Of a DNA stretch of 34,266 nt, positions 7,284-14,477 are shown one piece after another. Both the position numbers and the translations under genes were made by a program. Position 1 is the first letter of the stretch; every line of letters begins with the position of its first letter. This DNA comes from Nitrososphaerales archaeon. Its GTDB lineage: Archaea; Thermoproteota; Nitrososphaeria; Nitrososphaerales; Gagatemarchaeaceae. The notes under the pieces are model-generated. The model had not been told where the DNA came from. It was given only the letters and a program-made list of their open reading frames with translations, and searched no databases. The DNA lies in assembly GCA_030038395.1 (NCBI GenBank), contig JASHOZ010000029.1, positions 1-34,266 of the forward strand, written 5' to 3'.

Positions 7284-7841
7284 TTGGCCGGGTTGACCGA
7301 AGAGCAGCGTCCTGAGGAGCAGTTCCAGCCGCTCGACGCGCTCTATGACGACGGCGTCGCAGTCGTGACGGACAAGGGGAGGTTCGACGCGCTTGAGGGC
7401 CTCGGCTACGGCACGAAGGAGGGCAAGTCGATATCGCTTCGCGACTTCGAGGCACTTTACCTCCTCTACGTGGGGAAGCTGGTGCTGAAGGACAGGTCGG
7501 GGGAGAAGTTCACGTTCGAGAAGCTCGCCGAGCTCACGCAGAAGAGGGCTAGGGACTCGTGGACGAAGTTCATGATCTACAGGGACCTTAGGAGCAGGGG
7601 GTACGTGGTGAGGGAGGGGTTCGGGTTCGGCACCGACCTCAGGGTCTACGAGAGGGGGGACTACCAGAAGAAGCCGGCGCAGTACGTCGTCTTCGCCCTC
7701 GACGAGGGGATTGAGAAGGGGATGGCAGACCTGCAGAAGTCCGTGAAGGAGATGGCAAGGATGGGGAAGGAGGCGATAATCGCTGTCATAGAGCGCCGGG
7801 GCGAGGTCATCTACTACAAGGTAAGCAAGGCGAGGTTCTGA
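7284..7841 (+). CDS. tRNA-splicing endonuclease subunit, EndA family, catalytic His absent
   Basis: A protein of about 185 residues from TTG 7284, chosen because a TATA-like TTCAAATAA lies about 27 bp upstream and no ATG exists at the N-terminus. The EndA fold is visible: an N-terminal domain ending LRDFEALYLLYVGKL, then IYRDLRSRGYVVREGFGFGTDLRVY and a C-terminal IIAVIERRGEVIYYKV. EndA cuts introns from pre-tRNA using a Tyr-His-Lys triad. Here Tyr122 and Lys162 fit, but the usual His-Ser-x-Tyr segment reads Pro-Ala-Gln-Tyr, so the histidine is missing. It may be the structural subunit of a heterotetrameric enzyme with a catalytic partner encoded elsewhere. It is followed four bases later by ubiA and then rfcL. 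Confidence 0.8.
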   Translation: MAGLTEEQRPEEQFQPLDALYDDGVAVVTDKGRFDALEGLGYGTKEGKSISLRDFEALYLLYVGKLVLKDRSGEKFTFEKLAELTQKRARDSWTKFMIYRDLRSRGYVVREGFGFGTDLRVYERGDYQKKPAQYVVFALDEGIEKGMADLQKSVKEMARMGKEAIIAVIERRGEVIYYKVSKARF

Positions 7842-7845
7842 CAGC

Positions 7846-8691
7846 TTGGGGGCGAGAGCGGCGTTCAGCCTCCTGCGTCCCGCCAACTGCGCCATGATCG
7901 GGTTCGCCGTCCTGGTCGGGATTTTCGTGTCGAAGCCGCCCGCGGTGCATCCGCTGCAGGCTGTCCTCGGGTTCATGACGGGGTTCTTTGTCTGCGCCTA
8001 CTCCATGTCGGTGAACGACATCTACGACGTCGAGGTCGACAGGGTGAACGAGCCGAGGAGGCCCATCCCGAGCGGAGGCGTGACCGTCCGAGGCGCAGTC
8101 AGGATATCGATCGTGGTCCTTGTCGTGGGCATCGCCTCGGCTGTCCTCACTTTGATTCCTGCTGCTGTGGCGGTGGCCGCTGCGTACGCCTTCCTCTCGT
8201 GGCTCTACAACGCCAGGGCCAAGCAGACAGGGCTGCCAGGGAACCTCATAGTGGCCTCGTCGCTCGCGATCCCCTTCGTCTACGGCGGGGTGGTGTCAGG
8301 GGGAGACTTCACCGGTTCCCTCCTGCTGATGATGGCAATGACCGCCCTCTTCTCCGGGGTGGGGAGGGAGGTCGTGAAGGCGATGGCTGACGTGGAGGGG
8401 GATGCGAAGCGCGGGGTGAACTCGGTCGCCCGGACCAAGGGCCAAGGCGCGGCGGCTGCCGTTGGCGCCGTCTTCTTCCTCCTCGCCGTCTTCTCCAGCT
8501 GGGTTCCACTGCTGCTCCGGATCGCGAACCCGTTCTACACGCTAGGGGTGGTGGTCCCCGACGCGATCTTCGTGTACCTGGCAGTCGCCATCGTCCGCAG
8601 GCATGACCCCGCAAGCGCCCGCAGGGTGAAGGGGGTCGCGCTGGCAGGGATGGGCGTTGGGCTCCTTGTCTTCGTAGGGGGCGCGCTCTGA
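7846..8691 (+). CDS. UbiA-family prenyltransferase, probably digeranylgeranylglyceryl phosphate synthase
   Basis: A 281-residue polytopic membrane protein with about eight or nine hydrophobic segments. Two Asp-rich motifs mark the UbiA family: NDIYDVEVDRVNEPRRPIPSG (residues 57-77) and DVEGD followed by KRGVNS (182-193). The PIPSG ending and overall length fit archaeal DGGGP synthase, which adds the second geranylgeranyl chain to the glycerol-phosphate ether lipid at the membrane. Other archaeal UbiA enzymes make quinones or heme, so the assignment is likely but not unique. Start is TTG 7846, four bases after the endonuclease stop. The last base of its TGA is the first base of the rfcL ATG, giving a tight three-gene operon. 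Confidence 0.82.
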   Translation: MGARAAFSLLRPANCAMIGFAVLVGIFVSKPPAVHPLQAVLGFMTGFFVCAYSMSVNDIYDVEVDRVNEPRRPIPSGGVTVRGAVRISIVVLVVGIASAVLTLIPAAVAVAAAYAFLSWLYNARAKQTGLPGNLIVASSLAIPFVYGGVVSGGDFTGSLLLMMAMTALFSGVGREVVKAMADVEGDAKRGVNSVARTKGQGAAAAVGAVFFLLAVFSSWVPLLLRIANPFYTLGVVVPDAIFVYLAVAIVRRHDPASARRVKGVALAGMGVGLLVFVGGAL

Positions 8692-9869
8692 TGTGGTCGG
8701 AGAAGCACAGGCCGACGACGCTCGACGTGATGGTAGGCAACAGGGAGGGGAGGGAGAAGCTCGCGAAGTGGCTAAAGTCGTGGAAGCGCGGCGCGAAGGC
8801 GGCGCTCCTCGTAGGCCCGCCGGGGACGGGCAAGACCACTTGCGTCCACCTCACCGCGGCGAGGTTCGGGATGCAACTGGTAGAGCTCAACGCCAGCGAC
8901 ACGCGGACGAAGGAGAAGCTGGGCAGGCGGCTGGGGCAGGTCCTTTCGAGCAGCAATCTCTTCGGGACCAGGAGTCTTGTCTTCCTGGACGAGGTCGACG
9001 GCCTCGCCGGGAGGGCCGACTACGGTGCGGTCGAGTTCATCAAGGATGCTGTGAAGAAGAGCGAGAATCCTGTCGTGATGGCGGCGAACGACCCTGACGC
9101 CGACGAGGTGAGGAAGCTCGCGTCTGTAACGAGCAAGATAGAGTTCGTCAAGCCAGACGCCGGGGAGGTGCAGGCTTTCCTCGCCGCGGTCGCGGGCGCC
9201 GAGGGGCTGGACGCCGACGGAGCCTCTCTGGAGAGGATGGCCAAGCTCGCGAACGGCGACTTGAGGTCGGCGATCAACCTGCTGCAGTCGGGAGGGTCAC
9301 ACGAGAAGGACGAGGAAGTCACCGCGGCACAGGCCCTCAACGCCTTCTTCTCGGCGATGGACGGCAAGGCCGCGCTCGTCGCCCTCCGGTCGTACCCCGG
9401 CCAGCCGAGAGAGAAGATCAGGGACCTCTTCAACGGGATACTGAAGTCACGCATCCACGAAGAGAGGAAAGCAGCCGCGCTGGACGTCCTCTCGAGGGCG
9501 GACGTCCTGATGGGCCGGATAATGCGCGGCCAGGACTGGCGACTACTGAGGTATCTGGACCCGATGCTCGCGTCAGAGCTTTGGACGTCGCTCGGCGACG
9601 GAGGCGTCTCTTACGTCATGGACGGCGTCCCGTGGCTCCTTCAGCTGAGGATATGGAACGACTCGAAGAAGCTGAAGGAGATAGGCGCGCTCGCGGGGAG
9701 GAGGCTGGGCATCAGCCAGCGCGGCTTCCTCGTCGAGGACATGCCTTACTTCTTGCTCCTGGCCCGAGACGCCCCCTTCAGGGAAGGGGTGATCAAGAGC
9801 CTCGACCTCGAAGAGACCTTCGTGCCCTTCCTCGCGAAGGAGGCTACGCGGGCCCGCGCGCCTAGTTGA
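8691..9869 (+). CDS. rfcL: Replication factor C large subunit
   Basis: A 392-residue AAA+ protein. It begins WSEKHRPTTLDVMVGN, the standard RFC-box-I opening, then has Walker A GPPGTGKT (42-49), ELNASD, Walker B LVFLDEVD (96-103), AANDPD sensor region and GDLRSAINLLQ (sensor 2/RFC box VIII). This is the clamp-loader large subunit that, with RfcS, loads PCNA onto primed DNA. The protein is on the short side for the family, and I see no obvious PCNA-binding Q-x-x-L-x-x-F-F box at its end. It overlaps the ubiA stop by one base. It converges with the winged-helix gene at 9862, overlapping by eight bases. Confidence 0.92.
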   Translation: MWSEKHRPTTLDVMVGNREGREKLAKWLKSWKRGAKAALLVGPPGTGKTTCVHLTAARFGMQLVELNASDTRTKEKLGRRLGQVLSSSNLFGTRSLVFLDEVDGLAGRADYGAVEFIKDAVKKSENPVVMAANDPDADEVRKLASVTSKIEFVKPDAGEVQAFLAAVAGAEGLDADGASLERMAKLANGDLRSAINLLQSGGSHEKDEEVTAAQALNAFFSAMDGKAALVALRSYPGQPREKIRDLFNGILKSRIHEERKAAALDVLSRADVLMGRIMRGQDWRLLRYLDPMLASELWTSLGDGGVSYVMDGVPWLLQLRIWNDSKKLKEIGALAGRRLGISQRGFLVEDMPYFLLLARDAPFREGVIKSLDLEETFVPFLAKEATRARAPS

Positions 9870-10101
9870 AGGGCTGTTGCAGGGCTTCTCGGGCGTCGTG
9901 CCATTCTGAGAAGAACTTCGCTATCGCGTTGACGAAGGGGCTCGCCTTGTTGACCGTGAAGATGCGTATCCTGTTGAAGCGCTTCTCCTCCAGGATGCCT
10001 GACCTCGTCAGGAACTCGAGGTGTCGTGCGGCGGACGTGTGGGAGAGCCCAGCCCTCCGCGTAATCTCGGATATGTTCAGCTCGCCGCTCTCGATCATCA
10101 C
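9862..10101 (-). CDS. ArsR-like winged-helix regulator, start uncertain
   Basis: From GTG 10101 or ATG 10098 the protein has 78-79 residues: an HTH reading LNISEITRRAGLSHTSAARHLEFL, then GILEEKRFNRIRIFTV for the wing and a C-terminal amphipathic helix. This is an archaeal ArsR/MarR-type transcription factor. The codons just upstream (EVEDLLSSYGRTKVLSV) match the expected first helix of this family, yet no ATG, GTG or TTG occurs in frame before an upstream stop. So either the first helix is lost, an unusual start is used, or there is a frameshift. It lies right behind orc1/cdc6 in the same direction and is probably co-transcribed with it. Confidence 0.7.
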   Translation of the reverse strand: MMIESGELNISEITRRAGLSHTSAARHLEFLTRSGILEEKRFNRIRIFTVNKASPFVNAIAKFFSEWHDAREALQQPFN

Positions 10102-10141
10102 CGAGAGGACCTTCGTCCTCCCGTAGGACGACAGCAGGTCC

Positions 10142-11314
10142 TCAACTTCTAACGTCGGCGACCATCCCCTTCTCCAGCTCCCCTATCAGCTCCTTCGCAG
10201 ACACGAGCGACAGCCCGATCATCGTCGTCCTCCCACGCACGCCCTTCCCGGAGAGCTTCGTCTCGATGACGCCCTTCCTGGAGAGCTCGTTGACGTCGTT
10301 CCAGACCTGCGTGTGGTGGTTGGCGCTGGTCCCGATCCCCTCGCACAGCGCGCCGTAGCTCTTTTCGACCTCGCCGATGGTCACGTAGGTCGAGTCGCCC
10401 TTCCTCAGCAGCGTGGAGATCGCCATCAGCAGCAGCCGCTGGTGCCGCGAGAGATAGCTCAGCTCCTCCTTGCTGAACCCTGGAGGGAGGGAGGCCTTGG
10501 CAGACCTGATGTGCTCCGGGAGTATCCTTGGAGACTCGGCCATGTCGGCGAGCTTCCCCGCCCTGTAGACGAGGTCGAGCGCGTACCGCGCGTCGCCGTA
10601 GAGGCTCGCGATGTCAGCGGCGAGCTGCATCGAGCCCTCGTCGAGGGCCCCGTCGCTGAACGCCTCGCCCCGCGACGCTATTATGTCGAGGAGCTGGCCG
10701 GCAGAGTAGGGCTCGAGGGACACCTGGTTCCACTGCACCGAGCTGAGGGTGCTGAGGTCGACCGCCTTCATGTAGTCGAGCGTCTTGGAGATGAGCAGGG
10801 AAGAGAACACCTGGCTCCCCTGCGCCGTCTCCCTCAGACGCGTTATAGTGTAGAGCGCGGACGGGTCGGAGATTATCAGCGAATCCACCTCGTCGAACGC
10901 TATGACCAGGTGCATGTGGCTGCTCTTCAGCTCGGCGACGAGGACCGTGAGGAGCTCGTCGAAGCTGTACCCCCTGGAAGGGTAGTTCTGCCCGAGCGTG
11001 CCCAGCGCCCTGACCATCACAGACTGCAGGGACCTGTCTATCCTGCAGTTGACGTGCAGCATCCTGACCAGGTTCCCATACAGCGCCGCCTTCTTCTGAA
11101 GCGACTCCCCGAGCTTCTTTGCCATCATGGTCTTCCCGGTCCCGACGGCGCCGCAGAGCATCACGTTCTGGCTTGCCTTCGAGGCGTTCTGCACCACGCT
11201 CTGGAAGTAGAGCTCGAGCGCCCTGAGCTGCGCGTCGCGATGAGGTATCTGGTGCGGCAGGTACTCTGGGAAGAGGAATGATTCGTCCCTGAAGACCGAG
11301 CGCGTGAGAGCCAA
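10142..11314 (-). CDS. cdc6: Orc1/Cdc6 replication initiator
   Basis: An AAA+ initiator of about 390 residues from TTG 11314: FRDESFLFPEYLPHQIPHRDAQL (typical Orc1/Cdc6 start), Walker A GAVGTGKT (about 55-62), Walker B LVIAFDEVDSL (about 136-146), an arginine-finger region, and a C-terminal winged helix SRHQRLLLMAI through TMIGLS. It binds origin DNA and loads the MCM helicase. The 80-residue extension up to 11554 is rejected because it runs antisense into the dehydrogenase gene and is Arg/Pro/Ala-rich. A TATA-like TTATAA lies at 11346-11351 upstream. Archaeal cdc6 genes often sit beside a replication origin, so the divergent intergenic segment is of interest. Confidence 0.9.
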   Translation of the reverse strand: MALTRSVFRDESFLFPEYLPHQIPHRDAQLRALELYFQSVVQNASKASQNVMLCGAVGTGKTMMAKKLGESLQKKAALYGNLVRMLHVNCRIDRSLQSVMVRALGTLGQNYPSRGYSFDELLTVLVAELKSSHMHLVIAFDEVDSLIISDPSALYTITRLRETAQGSQVFSSLLISKTLDYMKAVDLSTLSSVQWNQVSLEPYSAGQLLDIIASRGEAFSDGALDEGSMQLAADIASLYGDARYALDLVYRAGKLADMAESPRILPEHIRSAKASLPPGFSKEELSYLSRHQRLLLMAISTLLRKGDSTYVTIGEVEKSYGALCEGIGTSANHHTQVWNDVNELSRKGVIETKLSGKGVRGRTTMIGLSLVSAKELIGELEKGMVADVRS

Positions 11315-11445
11315 GAGAAGATTCGCATTTTCGGCGACTTTCGCCTTATAACCTTGATTATGCGCTACGAAGAACAACGGATAGAGGGTCAAGTGAAAGT
11401 GTTCCGCCGGAAGGATAAAAGCGGAGCCGGCCGCGCGTGCAGCGT
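11315..11445. promoter_or_regulatory. Divergent cdc6/dehydrogenase promoter region with dyad
   Basis: This 131-bp gap is more A/T-rich than its surroundings. It carries a TATA-like TTATAA (11346-11351) for cdc6 and GGATAAAA (11413-11420) about 30 bp before the dehydrogenase ATG. A dyad TTCCG-C-CGGAA (11402-11412) resembles in layout the TTCC-nnn-GGAA core of archaeal origin recognition boxes, but only one copy is visible. The promoter role is likely; an origin role is speculative. Confidence 0.4.
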
Positions 11446-12474
11446 ATGAAGGCCGTAAGGTTCCACAGGCACGGCGGGACTGAGGTCCTCCAGTACGAGG
11501 ACGCGCCGGACCCGCAGCCGGACGCCGACGAGGCGCTTGTGAGGGTAAAGGCATGCGCGCTGAACCACCTGGACCTGTGGGGGAGGAACGGGCTCCCGAA
11601 CGTTGCGATACCCCTCCCGCACATCTCCGGGAGCGACATAGCAGGGGTCATCGGGTGGGTCCCACCGGAGGAGAAGGAGTTCAAAGTGGGGGACGAGGTC
11701 ATAGTCAACCCGGGCGTCGGGTGCGGGAGGTGTGACAGGTGCCTGGCGGGACGGGACAACCAGTGCAGGCACTACACGATAGTAGGGTACGGGGTCGACG
11801 GTGGGTATGCCGAGCTAGTGAAGGTGCCGAGGCAGAATCTGATTGCGAAGCCGAGGGGGATGGGGTTCGTGGAGGCTGCCTCCTTCCCCCTGGTCTTCCT
11901 AACGGCCTACCACATGCTGGTCACGAAGGCCGCGGTGACGGCGGGGGAGACCGTGCTGGTGCTCGCGGGGAGTTCAGGGGTCGGGACCGCGGCGATTCAG
12001 GTCGCGAAGCTGCAGGGGGCTGAGGTGATCGCTACTGTGGGGAGCGAGGAGAAGGCCGGGAAGGCGAAGGAGCTCGGAGCCGACCACGTCGTCGACCACT
12101 ACCGGGCGGACGTACTCGAGGAGGTGAAGAGGATAACTGGGAGGAGGGGGGTCGACGTGGTCTTCGAGCACGTCGGGAAGGCCACGTGGGGGTCGAGCGT
12201 CAAGTCGCTCGCGAAGGGGGGGAGGCTCGTCCTCTGCGGGGCCACCACCGGCGCGGAGGTGATCACTGACCTGAGGTACGTCTACAACAGGGAGCTGACC
12301 GTGTATGGGAGCTTCATGGCGGGGAAGGGGGAACTGCTCAGAGTGGTGAGCCTGTTCAAAGCGCAAAGGCTCAGGACGGTCGTCGACTCCGTCTTCCCGC
12401 TTGAGAATGCGGCTGACGCGCAGAAGAGGCTGGAGCTGAGCCAGCACTTCGGTAAGATTGTCCTGACGGTGTAG
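11446..12474 (+). CDS. Zinc-type medium-chain dehydrogenase/quinone reductase
   Basis: A 342-residue MDR-superfamily protein. The N-terminal GroES-like domain carries four structural-zinc cysteines (C93, C96, C99, C107 in GVGCGRCDRCLAGRDNQC). The Rossmann domain has AGSSGVGTAAIQ (174-184), binding NAD(P)H. The catalytic-zinc ligands of alcohol dehydrogenases are not evident: the usual GHE position reads GSD and the first region is CALNHLDLWGRNG. This is the COG0604-like subgroup with structural zinc only, often annotated zinc-binding dehydrogenase or quinone oxidoreductase. Start ATG 11446 is preferred over GTG 11437, since a TATA-like box lies 30 bp upstream. Substrate is unknown. Confidence 0.85.
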   Translation: MKAVRFHRHGGTEVLQYEDAPDPQPDADEALVRVKACALNHLDLWGRNGLPNVAIPLPHISGSDIAGVIGWVPPEEKEFKVGDEVIVNPGVGCGRCDRCLAGRDNQCRHYTIVGYGVDGGYAELVKVPRQNLIAKPRGMGFVEAASFPLVFLTAYHMLVTKAAVTAGETVLVLAGSSGVGTAAIQVAKLQGAEVIATVGSEEKAGKAKELGADHVVDHYRADVLEEVKRITGRRGVDVVFEHVGKATWGSSVKSLAKGGRLVLCGATTGAEVITDLRYVYNRELTVYGSFMAGKGELLRVVSLFKAQRLRTVVDSVFPLENAADAQKRLELSQHFGKIVLTV

Positions 12475-12895
12475 GGACGATCTCGTACGAGTGGGTAATA
12501 GTGGCGGTGGGGGAGAGCGAAGCGCCAACGCTGCAGTACTTTTCGGTGCTGTCCCTGATCGCCTCTTCGACATACCGCTTGTCGAGGCTCTCGCCAACGA
12601 CTACGTACTTGATGCGAATCGACGTCCATGGCTTGGGGAGCCCGAACTCCGGACGCGACCCAGAGACGAGGACCTTGAGTGCGGTGAGGTTCTGACGCCT
12701 CTTCTTCAGGATTGCGACGATGTCCATCCCAGTGCACGCGCCGAGGGCCGTGAGGAGCGCCCTCATCGGGCCTATCCCTCTCATGACCCCCTCGCTCGAG
12801 TCGTAGACCACTGTGTGCCCAGAAGTGTCCGAGCCCAGGAACACGTTGTCCCCCGCCCATGCCACCTCGGCGAGCCACTCGTCCTTACTCGACAT
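12371..12895 (-). CDS. OsmC-family peroxide/thiol protein with odd C-terminal tail
   Basis: An OsmC fold protein with the two expected reactive cysteines: C54 in LTALGACTGMDI and C121 in EKYCSVGASL, followed by the final strand ITHSYEIV. OsmC/Ohr-like proteins reduce organic hydroperoxides. The recognisable domain ends at about residue 141, which coincides with the stop codon of the convergent dehydrogenase. The remaining 34 residues are Ser/Arg/Gln-rich and lie antisense to the last 104 bp of that gene. The tail may be a genuine extension, or the stop was lost. The start ATG overlaps the end of the upstream gene by 11 bp, so the two are translated as a unit. Confidence 0.8.
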   Translation of the reverse strand: MSSKDEWLAEVAWAGDNVFLGSDTSGHTVVYDSSEGVMRGIGPMRALLTALGACTGMDIVAILKKRRQNLTALKVLVSGSRPEFGLPKPWTSIRIKYVVVGESLDKRYVEEAIRDSTEKYCSVGASLSPTATITHSYEIVPTPSGQSYRSAGSAPASSARQPHSQAGRRSRRPS

Positions 12896-13448
12896 CTATG
12901 ACCACCGGCTTCGACTTCGAGGACACGGCCCCCTTTTCGATGAAGCTTCTGCGCCCCCACGCGGCCGAGGCCTTCCCCACGAGCCTGTGCTTCCCCTCGC
13001 CAAGGGCCGAAGCTGGGAACCTGAACGACTTCTCCACGTCGAGCATCCTTCGCTTGGCGTCCTCGACGCTCCTCGGTATCTGCGGCGGGCCTCCGTCCTC
13101 GGGCATTATCATCGCCCATATTCTGTATGGGAGGTCGGGGTCCCGGCTCCAGTAGAAGCTCGCCCTCCTGACGTCTTTGCGCATCCTCGCCAGCGTCTTG
13201 GTGAGGAGGCCGCGCTGCGTCCCCACGGACTCCTTCAGCGTAAGCCGCATTATTTTGTCGAAGTCTTCCCACGCGACAGTCCAGACATCTGGATGGAACG
13301 CCTCCCGGAGCCCTCCGACCACCCTGAAGGCGACGTTCACGTTCACGGTATCCCCTGTCGAGTAGGACTTCTTGTCGGTGATTAGCCTGACGTTGTCGAG
13401 CCTCGTTTCCCCCCACGAGTATTCGCCCCTCCGGTCGGCGAGCGGCAT
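12885..13448 (-). CDS. Hypothetical protein upstream of osmC
   Basis: A 187-residue protein I do not recognise. The first third contains LDNVRLITDKKSYSTGDTVNVNVAF, a pattern often seen in Ig-like or C2-like beta-sandwich strands (residues about 17-43). The middle is helical and basic, and the end has a strand PVVIDVE. No signal peptide or membrane segment is seen, so it is probably cytoplasmic. Its last codons overlap the osmC start by 11 bp, suggesting translational coupling and a shared role, perhaps in redox defence. That role is inferred from position only. Confidence 0.6.
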   Translation of the reverse strand: MPLADRRGEYSWGETRLDNVRLITDKKSYSTGDTVNVNVAFRVVGGLREAFHPDVWTVAWEDFDKIMRLTLKESVGTQRGLLTKTLARMRKDVRRASFYWSRDPDLPYRIWAMIMPEDGGPPQIPRSVEDAKRRMLDVEKSFRFPASALGEGKHRLVGKASAAWGRRSFIEKGAVSSKSKPVVIDVE

Positions 13449-13473
13449 TCTGTCGCAGCGGACGCCGAGGCGG

Positions 13474-14325
13474 TTAAAAGGTTGATTGGGAGTCGCGTCT
13501 CCGCGAGACGGCCTCGACCAGGACCGAGGCGACCGCGTCCTCCTTGAGGGCGATCCGGAACGCGCACTCGTCGGCGCCCTCAGCGATGCACTGGACCTCC
13601 TCCACCTCTGCTTCTAGTCCCAGGACTCCAGTCACGAAGCCGCGAACGTGCGCTCTAAAGAATACGCTGCGGCGCCTCACCCTCCTTCCGGCGTTGGCTT
13701 CGCACTCGAAGAGCTCCTTCGCATGGAGGACGACGTGGAGGTCCACCGACTTACCGGGTTCAAGTTCAACGGCAGCATACCCAAGCGACCCGTATGTTCC
13801 GATCAAAGCTTCAAGGTGGTCCGAGGAGAACTTCTTCCCGAGCTCCTTCAGAACGTAGCGTGCGGCGCTGCGCCCCATCGCCTCCCCCATCTGGTCCACT
13901 ATGACGGCCGCCCCGCTTCCGAAGACCTCCGTGAGGCGGTCGAGCATGTCGTTCAGCGCGTCCGCCTTTATGATGACGGCTCTCCGTCCTCCAAGCTGAA
14001 GCGGGAAGCGCTGGGAGTGGACCACCAGGCCGTCCTCCGACGCAGCCACGCTCACGGCTGTAACTCCTGGGAGTGCAAGGAATCGCTCCCTCATCGCTTT
14101 CACGGTCTGGCCCGTTCCGGTGATGTCGAGGAATAGGCTCCACGAAACCTCCCCGGCCGTGCCAGCGGGGAGCATTGACGCGGAAATGACGTTCGCATGG
14201 ATCTTCGAGAGCGACTTACCTAGATTCGCCATACACTGGCCTGCGGATGTGGTCTGGACCGCTACGTGCGCCAAGCTGCGGCCGGGAGCGTACCGCCAGA
14301 GGTCGAGCTCTCTTGGATATCGCAT
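13474..14325 (-). CDS. ACT-like domain plus V4R domain protein
   Basis: A 283-residue two-domain protein. Residues about 20-105 look like an ACT-type ligand-binding domain, with strands around SLAHVAVQTTSAGQ, EVSWSLFLDIT and LPGVTAVSVAAS. The C-terminal half (about 115-270) has V4R features: an AVIVDQMGEAMGRSAARYVL helix, YGSLGYAAVELEPG, a long strand FRAHVRGFVTGVLG, and the terminal cysteine motif VQCIAEGADECAF. V4R domains bind hydrocarbon-like ligands in regulators and vinyl-reductase partners. The combination suggests a small-molecule sensor. A TATA-like CTTATTTAG (about 14353-14361) is placed 28-36 bp before ATG 14325, and the next gene is a divergent HTH regulator that might be its partner. 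Confidence 0.72.
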   Translation of the reverse strand: MRYPRELDLWRYAPGRSLAHVAVQTTSAGQCMANLGKSLSKIHANVISASMLPAGTAGEVSWSLFLDITGTGQTVKAMRERFLALPGVTAVSVAASEDGLVVHSQRFPLQLGGRRAVIIKADALNDMLDRLTEVFGSGAAVIVDQMGEAMGRSAARYVLKELGKKFSSDHLEALIGTYGSLGYAAVELEPGKSVDLHVVLHAKELFECEANAGRRVRRRSVFFRAHVRGFVTGVLGLEAEVEEVQCIAEGADECAFRIALKEDAVASVLVEAVSRRRDSQSTF

Positions 14326-14477
14326 GGTACTTAGGCCTGAGTGTCGAGGTATATTCTAAATAAGTGTTTTCCTCGAACTGCAGTAGGATGAGAGGAGGGA
14401 ACCCCGGAAGTTTTACCCCTGTCTCTTACCGACAAGGACTTGGAATCAACATGATTTAAATGCGAATAGCACATGCA
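14326..14477. promoter_or_regulatory. Divergent promoter region, ACT-V4R / double-HTH genes
   Basis: A/T-rich for this genome. On the minus strand CTTATTTAGAATA (about 14349-14361) is a TATA-like box for the V4R gene. On the plus strand GATTTAAAT (14453-14461) is one for the HTH gene and argues for its start at ATG 14478 rather than 14460, which would lie inside the TATA box. No long inverted repeat was noticed. Confidence 0.45.

Noticed and set aside
10313-11281. 322-codon plus-strand frame
   Set aside because: It lies wholly antisense to orc1/cdc6, which has complete AAA+ motifs; composition is shadow-like.
11315-11554. 80-residue N-terminal extension of Orc1/Cdc6
   Set aside because: The extension covers the divergent promoter and runs antisense into the dehydrogenase gene; the family start lies near TTG 11314.
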